Assembly (NCBI RefSeq): GCF_900142515.1
Contig: NZ_FRBC01000002.1
Span: 62,001-126,000, forward strand
DNA from: Pseudoselenomonas ruminantium
GTDB lineage: Bacteria > Bacillota > Negativicutes > Selenomonadales > Selenomonadaceae
Length of the DNA: 64,000 nucleotides
Direction of reading: 5' to 3'
Below, piece by piece: positions 57,743 to 64,000 of the stretch. Every line of letters starts with the position of its first letter. Position 1 is the stretch's first letter. The position numbers and the translations under genes are program-made. The notes below the pieces were generated by a model. It was not told the DNA's origin, ran no database searches, and saw only the letters and a list, made by a program, of their open reading frames with translations.

Positions 57743-57952
57743 AACCTGACACCTCCTAAATCACTGAACTACCCACTCCCAAATAAACGGATTCCACAAA
57801 ATAATTTTCCCACCATTCATTTTGTTCAGTTTTTTCGCATAATATCCAGCATCACTACGAATAGTATAAAACGTTTTGTTTTAAAAATCAATATAACATT
57901 CTGTTTTAGTTATACTTTCCTTATCAAAAAGCACTAGACAGGATGATACACT

Positions 57953-58189
57953 ATGACCTATCCTCGTATACGCGCCCTTCGTGAGGACAAAGATTTAAAA
58001 CAGCGAGAACTGGCCGAATACCTGCACTGCTCTCAGGTATCATATTCTTACTACGAGACTGGTTCGCGCGATATTCCCACCGAAGTCCTCATTCAACTAG
58101 CAGAATTCCATCATACAAGCATAGATTACCTTTTGGGCATCACAGATGACCCATGTCCATATCCCCCCACAAAAACAAAAAGGGAATGA
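57953..58189 (+). CDS. XRE-family helix-turn-helix regulator
   Basis: 78 residues. A full HTH_3 domain: RIRALREDKDLKQRELAEYL, then CSQVSYSYYETGSRDIPTEV, then LAEFHHTSIDYLLGITD. Upstream, TTTTGTTTTA and TTCTGTTTTA are repeated near the probable promoter and could be its own operator. The stop lies inside the terminator stem. Target genes are unknown. Confidence 0.9.
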   Translation: MTYPRIRALREDKDLKQRELAEYLHCSQVSYSYYETGSRDIPTEVLIQLAEFHHTSIDYLLGITDDPCPYPPTKTKRE

Positions 58190-58219
58190 CAAGACCAGCG
58201 GCCTGTCATTCCCTTTTTC
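58176..58219. terminator. Bidirectional terminator between the regulator and the convergent ArsC-like gene
   Basis: AAAAAGGGAATGACA pairs with TGTCATTCCCTTTTT around a loop of about 11 nt. Confidence 0.85.
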
Positions 58220-58238
58220 TAACATCAATTTGTCAATA

Positions 58239-58595
58239 TTACAGCTTTTCCAGCCACTCTTTTTCCCTGAAGCCCACCAGCACAAAATTATCCCCAACCA
58301 ATATAGGTCTCTTTACCAGCATGCCATCTGTGGCCAATAACTTGTACTGCTCGTCCTCGCTCATGGCGGGCAACTTATCTTTTAAGGCCAGTTCCTTGTA
58401 CTTCAGGCCACTGGTATTGAAGAAGCGTTTCAATGGCAAGCCGCTTAGCTGATGCCACTTACGCAGTTCTGCTTCTGTGGGGTTGTTTTCCTTTATGTCC
58501 CGGACATCAATGGCAATCCCCTTCTCCATCAGCCATTTCTGTGCCTTTTGACAGGTAGTACAGCGAGGATAACATACAAAGGTCAGCTTTTTCAT
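58239..58595 (-). CDS. ArsC/Spx-family protein
   Basis: The start ATG 58595 has AAGGAG 8 nt upstream; about 118 residues. A thioredoxin-like fold with the CxxC-type site YPRCTTCQKAQKWL at the N-terminus, then RDIKENNPTEAELRKW, PLKRFFNTSGLKYKEL and LVKRPILVG. It fits the arsenate-reductase-like/MgsR branch. The true role (regulator or reductase) is not decided by sequence. Confidence 0.88.
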   Translation of the reverse strand: MKKLTFVCYPRCTTCQKAQKWLMEKGIAIDVRDIKENNPTEAELRKWHQLSGLPLKRFFNTSGLKYKELALKDKLPAMSEDEQYKLLATDGMLVKRPILVGDNFVLVGFREKEWLEKL

Positions 58596-58623
58596 CTTCT
58601 TCACTCCTTAATGCAGATACACG

Positions 58624-58653
58624 ATTGACCAGTCAAAAATCTGACTGGTCAAT
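58624..58653. terminator. 12-bp stem-loop after the activase gene
   Basis: ATTGACCAGTCA / TGACTGGTCAAT with a 6-nt loop. The T-run (TGTTTTTTAA) is on the plus-strand side only. On the minus strand it is a stem without a T-tract. Confidence 0.5.
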
Positions 58654-58660
58654 CTGTTTT

Positions 58661-61600
58661 TTAATGGCTTAACGCCTCTTTATGTTCTTTCTTCTCCTGC
58701 TGAGGGCCGCGTTCCTTAGCCACGGCCAGCATGAGTTTGATGCGGTTGAGCTGGTTGACTTCACTGGAACCGGCATCGCAGTCGATAGCGGTGATGTTGG
58801 CGCCCTTGTAGGCGTTGCGCAATTCGTGCATGACGCCTTTGCCCGTGATATGGTTGGGCAGGCAGCCGAAGGGCTGCAGGCAGACCACATTGGGCACACC
58901 TTCGTCGATAAGCTTGACCATCTCGCCGGTCAGGAACCAGCCTTCGCCGGCCATATTGCCCAGGCTTACATGGCGGGAAGCCAGTTTCGCCGTGTCATAA
59001 ATGGATTGGGGCGGCAGGAAGTGTTTGCTTTCCCGCAAAGCTTTCTTCATGGGACGGCGGAAGAATTCAATCATCTTGATGAACATCTTGCCGAATACCT
59101 CTTCCTTGTAAGAGCCCGCCAGCAGATTCCGCTTGGCAATGGCATCATAGGCAGAATAAAGGAAGAAGTCCACAAAGTCCGGCATAACCACTTCGGCCCC
59201 TTCATCCATGAGTACCTTCTCGATATGGTTATTGGCCACAGGATGATACTTCACGAGGATTTCCCCCACGATGCCCACCTTGGGCTTCCAGAGGTCTTCC
59301 TGCACGGGCAGATGGTCGAATTCCCTGACCATGGCCTTGATATTGTTGCGGAAGCGGAAGTAATTGCCCCGCACGATTTCTTCCTTGGCCCGTTCCATCC
59401 ACTTGTCAAAGAGTGCCTTGGTAGAACCTTTGGTGATCTCATAAGGCATGGTGCGGTTGCGCACATTCATCAGCGTATCACCATACACTGCTGCCTTGAT
59501 GGCATCCACCAGCATGCTCCGGCCCATATGGAAGGAATCCGTTTCCTCCTTGAGGCCGTGGACGGCGAATACCGGCACCTGCGGGAAACCGGCATGCTTC
59601 AATGCCTGCCGCAGGACGCTGAGATAGTTCGTGGCCCGGCAGGCACCGCAGGTCTGGAACAGCATGATGCTGGTATGGTCGGGGTCGCAAAGGCCATCCT
59701 TCAAGGCGGAAATCAGCTGGCCGATAACCACGATAGCGGGATAGCACATATCGTTATGCACATACCGCAGGCCTGTATCAATGGCATGCTTATCCGGCAT
59801 AGGCGGAATCACAGCCTTGAGACCATGCTTCTGCAGCACCGTCTTGAACAGCTCGAAGTGGATAGGCGCCATCTGGGGAGCCAATACCGTATGCGTCTTC
59901 TTGCACTCCTCGTTGAAATGCGGGCGCTCAATCTCCGCCACAGCCCGATAGGCCACAGGCTTCTTGCGAGCCAACGCCGCCATCAGGGAACGCAGGCGGA
60001 TACGGGCTGCGCCGAGGTTGGATACTTCATCGAGCTTGATCATGGTGTAGATGCGCTGATGTTTCTCCAGGATATCCTTGACCTGCTCCGTGGTCAGGGC
60101 ATCGAGGCCGCAGCCAAAGGAGCTGAACTGAATCAGGGTAAGGTTCGGATGCTCCGCCACGAACTGCGCCGCATGATACAGGCGGGCATGGTAACTCCAC
60201 TGATTGACCACCTGCAAGCGCTGGGCCTTGACCGGCAGATGATAGACCGCATCTTCCGACAGGATAGGCAGCTTGTAGGACTGAATCATCTCGGGAATGC
60301 CATGGTTGATTTCCGGGTCCACATGATAGGGACGCCCCACCAGCATGATAGCCTGCTGGCCGGTGCGTTCGATATGCTCCAGAATCTTCTTGCCGTATTC
60401 CCGCACATCATCCCGGTAATGGGCGATTTCCACATAACCTGCTTCCACCGCGCCAGCGATTTCCTGCCTGCTGATGCCTTCTTTTTTGCCCAATTCTTCA
60501 TACAGGCGGGCAATCAGGCGCTTCTTATCGTGAATGGGAACAAAGGGCTGGATGAAGTCAATGTTTTCCTGCCGCAGCACATCCATATTGCCCCGGATAT
60601 TTTCAGCATAGGACGCCACAATCGGGCAGTTGAAATGATTGTCCGAATCATGCACCTCGTCCTCCATATTGTAAGGAGCACAGGGATAGAATATCTTCTT
60701 GATGCCCTTCTCTACCAAATCCATGATATGACCATGGGTAATCTTGGCAGGATAGCAAAGGGAATCCGAGGGCACGGTGGCCATGCCCTTATAATACATC
60801 TTTGCACTGGATTTACCCGACAGTTCCACCCGATACCCCAGGAAGGTCAGGAACGTGAACCAGAAGGGATAATCCTCATACATATTGAGCACGCGCGGGA
60901 TGCCGATGGTGCCCCGGCTCGGATGTTCCAACGGCCGGTAGTATTTGAAGACTCGCTTGTACTTATAGGCATAGATATTGGGTGTCTCTTCCTCGGTCTG
61001 CTTCTGGCCGCCAATGCCCCGCTCACAGCGGTTGCCCGTGAAGTATTTGCCCCCATCGGGGAATTTCTGCATGGTGATCAGGCAGCTGTTGCCGCAGCCC
61101 TTGCAACGGTAAGAGCTGGTGTCCACATGGAATTCCTGCAATTTGTCAAAGGGCAGGATAGCCGATCGCTCCTGACCGCTTTCCAACGCCAGGATAGCAG
61201 CACCATAAGCCCCCATAAGGCCGGCGATATCGGGACGGATAACCTCCCTGTCCAGCAGCTTTTCCATACAGCGCAGCACGGCATCATTATAGAACGTGCC
61301 CCCCTGCACAACGATATGGTCGCCGAGTTCCCGCACATCCTTGAGCTGCATGACCTTGAACAGCGCATTCTTGATGACGGAAAAGGCGATACCAGCGGAG
61401 ATATCCGCCACCTCAGCGCCTTCCTTCTGGGCTTGCTTGACCTTGGAATTCATGAACACCGTACAGCGGGTGCCCAAATCCACCGGTGCCTTGGACTTCA
61501 ATGCCTTCTTGGCAAACTCTGCCGGTGTCATGGACAAGCCCTCGGCAAAGTTCTGGATAAAGGAACCGCAGCCCGCCGAGCAGGCTTCGTTCAGCGTGAT

Positions 61601-62914
61601 ATTGCCGATACTGCCGTCCTTGACGAAGAAGCACTTCATATCCTGACCGCCGATATCCAGCACGAAGGTAACCTCCGGACAGAATTCCTGCGCCGCCCGC
61701 AGATGGGCAAAGGTCTCTACCTCGCCGCCGTCCGCATGGAACGCAGCCTTAACAATGGCCTCGCCATACCCCGTGGTCATGGTGCTGGCAATATAGGCAG
61801 AGTCCGGCATAGCCTGATAGAGGGCCTGCATCTCCCGCACCACGGTGGAGAGCGGCGACCCCTGATTGCTGCCATAGGAGGTATAAAGAATCTCCTTGTC
61901 TTTGCCAATAGCAGTTATCTTGGTGGTGGTGGAACCTGCATCAATGCCCACATAGACCGGGCCCTGATAATTCTGGAAATCCCCCCGCTTTACCTGATCC
62001 CTGTCGTGACGGGCCTTGAATTCCGCGTATTCCGCCTCGCTGGCAAACAGGGTAAAATCCGCTTTACGGGTTTCGCCAGCCGCCGCAGCCTTGGCCTGAG
62101 CAATGCCCTGTTCCAGACGGGCCACGTCGATTTCCTGCGCTTCCTCAGACAGAGCCGCACCCATGGCCACGAAATAATTGCCATAATCCACGCTGACCAC
62201 ATGGCCATTATCTAATTTGAGTGTTTCGATAAAACGTTTGCGCAATTCGGGCAAAAAATGCAACGGGCCGCCCAAGAATGCCACATGCCCATCAATCGGA
62301 CGCCCCTGCGCCAGATTGCCAATGGTCTGGTTGACCACGGCCTGGAAGATGGACAGGGCAATATCGGCCTTTTCCGCACCATCGTTCATCAAAGCCTGGA
62401 TATCCGTCTTGGCAAAAACGCCGCAGCGGGAAGCAATGGTATAGATCTGCCTGCCTTTCGCCGCCAGCTCGTTAAGGCCAGTGGCATCTGTCGAAAGCAG
62501 GGAAGCCATATGGTCGATAAAAGAACCGGTGCCCCCGGCACATACGCCATTCATGCGCTGTTCCGGCGCCTCGCCGAAGTAGGTGATCTTGGCATCCTCG
62601 CCGCCCAATTCCACCACGGTATCCGTCTGCGGAATGAGATTCTTCACCGCCGCCGCACAGGCAATAACCTCTTGCACAAAGGGCAGGCCAATACGCTGTG
62701 CAATGCCCATGCCGGCTGAACCCGTAAGCGCAAAGGTGAATTTCTTCTCGCCTACCAAGGACTTCAACTGCGTCAGGTTCTCCTGCAGCGCATTGCCAAT
62801 TTCTGAAAAATGCCGGGCATAGTTCTTGTAGAGAATATTCTTCTCATGGTCCAGCACTACCAACTTGATGGTCGTGGAGCCCACATCTATACCCACATTC
62901 AAAAGGGACTTCAT
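58661..62914 (-). CDS. Giant 2-hydroxyacyl-CoA dehydratase activase-type protein (tandem BadF ATPase, HgdB-like C-terminus)
   Basis: 1,417 residues. Two BadF/HgdC-type ATPase domains: GIDVGSTTIKLVVLD with GVCAGGTGSFIDHMA (1-260), and GIDAGSTTTKITAIG with EACSAGCGSFIQNFA (about 320-580). The cysteines in these segments would hold the bridging iron-sulfur cluster. A cysteine-rich segment (CKGCGNSCLIT) follows. The last 750 residues resemble DUF2229 and the HgdB-type dehydratase subunit (PCAPYNMEDEV, SSFGCGLDALTTEQV). Such proteins drive ATP-dependent low-potential electron transfer; the substrate of this large form is not known. It has its own promoter. Confidence 0.9.
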   Translation of the reverse strand: MKSLLNVGIDVGSTTIKLVVLDHEKNILYKNYARHFSEIGNALQENLTQLKSLVGEKKFTFALTGSAGMGIAQRIGLPFVQEVIACAAAVKNLIPQTDTVVELGGEDAKITYFGEAPEQRMNGVCAGGTGSFIDHMASLLSTDATGLNELAAKGRQIYTIASRCGVFAKTDIQALMNDGAEKADIALSIFQAVVNQTIGNLAQGRPIDGHVAFLGGPLHFLPELRKRFIETLKLDNGHVVSVDYGNYFVAMGAALSEEAQEIDVARLEQGIAQAKAAAAGETRKADFTLFASEAEYAEFKARHDRDQVKRGDFQNYQGPVYVGIDAGSTTTKITAIGKDKEILYTSYGSNQGSPLSTVVREMQALYQAMPDSAYIASTMTTGYGEAIVKAAFHADGGEVETFAHLRAAQEFCPEVTFVLDIGGQDMKCFFVKDGSIGNITLNEACSAGCGSFIQNFAEGLSMTPAEFAKKALKSKAPVDLGTRCTVFMNSKVKQAQKEGAEVADISAGIAFSVIKNALFKVMQLKDVRELGDHIVVQGGTFYNDAVLRCMEKLLDREVIRPDIAGLMGAYGAAILALESGQERSAILPFDKLQEFHVDTSSYRCKGCGNSCLITMQKFPDGGKYFTGNRCERGIGGQKQTEEETPNIYAYKYKRVFKYYRPLEHPSRGTIGIPRVLNMYEDYPFWFTFLTFLGYRVELSGKSSAKMYYKGMATVPSDSLCYPAKITHGHIMDLVEKGIKKIFYPCAPYNMEDEVHDSDNHFNCPIVASYAENIRGNMDVLRQENIDFIQPFVPIHDKKRLIARLYEELGKKEGISRQEIAGAVEAGYVEIAHYRDDVREYGKKILEHIERTGQQAIMLVGRPYHVDPEINHGIPEMIQSYKLPILSEDAVYHLPVKAQRLQVVNQWSYHARLYHAAQFVAEHPNLTLIQFSSFGCGLDALTTEQVKDILEKHQRIYTMIKLDEVSNLGAARIRLRSLMAALARKKPVAYRAVAEIERPHFNEECKKTHTVLAPQMAPIHFELFKTVLQKHGLKAVIPPMPDKHAIDTGLRYVHNDMCYPAIVVIGQLISALKDGLCDPDHTSIMLFQTCGACRATNYLSVLRQALKHAGFPQVPVFAVHGLKEETDSFHMGRSMLVDAIKAAVYGDTLMNVRNRTMPYEITKGSTKALFDKWMERAKEEIVRGNYFRFRNNIKAMVREFDHLPVQEDLWKPKVGIVGEILVKYHPVANNHIEKVLMDEGAEVVMPDFVDFFLYSAYDAIAKRNLLAGSYKEEVFGKMFIKMIEFFRRPMKKALRESKHFLPPQSIYDTAKLASRHVSLGNMAGEGWFLTGEMVKLIDEGVPNVVCLQPFGCLPNHITGKGVMHELRNAYKGANITAIDCDAGSSEVNQLNRIKLMLAVAKERGPQQEKKEHKEALSH

Positions 62915-62943
62915 AGTTTCACCACCTGAGATGTTTACATAAA

Positions 62944-62963
62944 AGAACCTCTTTTTCAGGTTC
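62944..62963 (-). promoter_or_regulatory. 5'-end stem-loop of the activase mRNA
   Basis: GAACCT-gaaaaag-AGGTTC followed by TTTTATG, beginning almost at the predicted transcript start. It may be an attenuator or a stabiliser. Confidence 0.5.
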
Positions 62964-62970
62964 CTTTCAT

Positions 62971-62999
62971 ATTATATAAAATTCAACCCCTTGGCGCAA
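62971..62999 (-). promoter_or_regulatory. Promoter of the activase gene
   Basis: TTGCGC (62999-62994), 17 nt, TATAAT (62976-62971) on the minus strand. Confidence 0.65.
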
Positions 63000-63020
63000 G
63001 AAAATTAAACAATTATTACA

Positions 63021-63046
63021 AAAGAGGACTGCTTCCACAGTCCTCC
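63021..63046 (-). terminator. Terminator after the chemotaxis receptor gene
   Basis: GAGGACTG / CAGTCCTC with a 6-nt loop, followed by TTTT on the minus strand. Confidence 0.8.
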
Positions 63047-63057
63047 TCCCGTACCAT

Positions 63058-64000
63058 TTATACCTTGAATTTCGCGACATGTTGCTTGAGATTTTCTGCT
63101 CCCTGATGGGATATATTCATCTTCTCCAGAATCTCATTGGCCTTATTGGCTACCACCGTAACCTTTTCGGCCACAGTGGAATTGCCGATAGCACCTTCAT
63201 GGGTGGCTTTGGCAATCTCTTCCATGGCCTTGCTGATGACCTCCACCGCCTCACTTAATTGCTGGGCAGTCGTGCTGCTCTTGCGGGCGAATTCATTGAC
63301 ATAGCTGGCATCATTCCGATATTGCACAGCTGTCTTATTGAGCATTTCATAGTCATGATTCACATTATTATCCATAAAGTTCAGTAAGTTGAACGCTCCA
63401 TCGGAAAGACTCTGCACAGAGCCCGTCACCTGACCGGTCAGGGTATGGATTTTCTCCGCAGTATCGTGGGACTGCTCAGCCAATTTGCGCACTTCGTCAG
63501 CCACTACCGCAAATCCCCGACCATATTCGCCTGCCCGGGCCGCTTCAATCGCAGCATTCAGCGCCAACAAATTGGTCTGTTCCGCGATATCGGTGATTTC
63601 CTGCGTCAGGGATGTGATGTTATCTACCACCTTTGCCGACTCGATGGCTTCTTCCAAAGAAGTCTTGGTATCGGCATAGATGCGGCGGGCTTCACTGCTG
63701 GAATGCTCCACTGCGGCTTTGAGCTCATTGGCCCGGCTGGTGATTTCTTCCGTGTACTTTTCACTGTTCTGCGCTTCATCCGCGCTTTCATGAATCCGGT
63801 TTCGCAGCTTGTCGCTGAGATTCTGCAGGTTGCTGGTAGAAGCAGCCGTTTCTTCCATGCCTGCTGACATCTCCTCGGTAACTGCTGACATATCATAGGC
63901 ACTGTTATTGAGATCCCCCACCAGCTGCTGGACTTCCGTCACCATATCCACACTGTTCTCAGCTTCCACGGTGACATTCTTCAAAAGTCCCCGCAAGGAT
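63058..64000 (-). CDS. Methyl-accepting chemotaxis protein, C-terminal part (N-terminus beyond window)
   Basis: The open frame enters from the right edge. It holds the signalling domain: the hairpin tip [20 protein letters not shown] and [12 protein letters not shown], flanked by long coiled coils ([20 protein letters not shown] on the approach, [20 protein letters not shown] on the return). The tip contacts CheA and CheW. The sensor and membrane parts are not in the window. A terminator follows the stop. Confidence 0.93.
   Translation of the reverse strand, partial: SLRGLLKNVTVEAENSVDMVTEVQQLVGDLNNSAYDMSAVTEEMSAGMEETAASTSNLQNLSDKLRNRIHESADEAQNSEKYTEEITSRANELKAAVEHSSSEARRIYADTKTSLEEAIESAKVVDNITSLTQEITDIAEQTNLLALNAAIEAARAGEYGRGFAVVADEVRKLAEQSHDTAEKIHTLTGQVTGSVQSLSDGAFNLLNFMDNNVNHDYEMLNKTAVQYRNDASYVNEFARKSSTTAQQLSEAVEVISKAMEEIAKATHEGAIGNSTVAEKVTVVANKANEILEKMNISHQGAENLKQHVAKFKV

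Noticed and set aside
58682..62215. Plus-strand 1,177-codon open frame opposite the activase gene
   Set aside because: The minus-strand frame carries the BadF and HgdB motifs over its full length; the plus frame is its mirror with no domain.

Overview
The window looks like the chromosome of a diderm Firmicute of the Negativicutes, most likely Selenomonas or a close relative. It combines outer-membrane machinery (TpsB/TpsA two-partner secretion, a classical autotransporter, an LptA/OstA-like protein) with Firmicutes-style genes: a clustered purine operon, an AGCS amino-acid symporter, a giant BadF-type activase and AGGAGG ribosome binding sites. The species call is inference from gene content. 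Almost every gene lies on the minus strand. No tRNA, rRNA or CRISPR array was seen.

Region 1 (1-420) holds the start of a STAS-domain gene and its promoter. Region 2 (421-19385) is a RiPP (peptide natural product) island. Read on the minus strand it starts with two HlyD-type adaptors, a C39-peptidase ABC exporter and its partner ABC protein (the NHLP/NHLM type), then an ECF sigma factor. Next come a leader-like small protein, a radical SAM/SPASM enzyme, a Nif11-like precursor, a SPASM protein whose radical-SAM barrel has lost its cluster cysteines, a second precursor, a stand-alone paralogue of that protein's N-terminal domain, and two more radical SAM/SPASM enzymes. The island ends with a decayed duplicate of the 'promoter block, precursor, radical SAM' cassette and a HExxH protein. 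A 168-bp direct repeat flanks it.

Region 3 (19600-26300) has a small secreted protein, a gene fragment, a dead IS607-family element, a large autotransporter, and an NlpC/P60 hydrolase overlapping the autotransporter start.

Region 4 (26313-29160) is the most striking part: a type III toxin-antitoxin locus (toxI RNA plus toxN) whose toxin gene is split by an IStron. That is a group I intron fused to a TnpB transposon with its guide RNA. The two toxN halves (47 and 118 codons) join into one full-length ToxN/AbiQ protein when the 2.1-kb element is removed.

Region 5 (29237-46865) is a two-partner secretion operon: tpsB, an exported family II pyrophosphatase and a 4,803-residue TpsA adhesin, with tandem repeats upstream. 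Region 6 (46897-64000) is ordinary chromosome: LptA-like gene, AGCS symporter, purC-E-F-M-N-H'-D (purH reduced to the cyclohydrolase half), a Fic protein, small genes, an acyl-CoA dehydratase activase and the end of a chemotaxis receptor gene.
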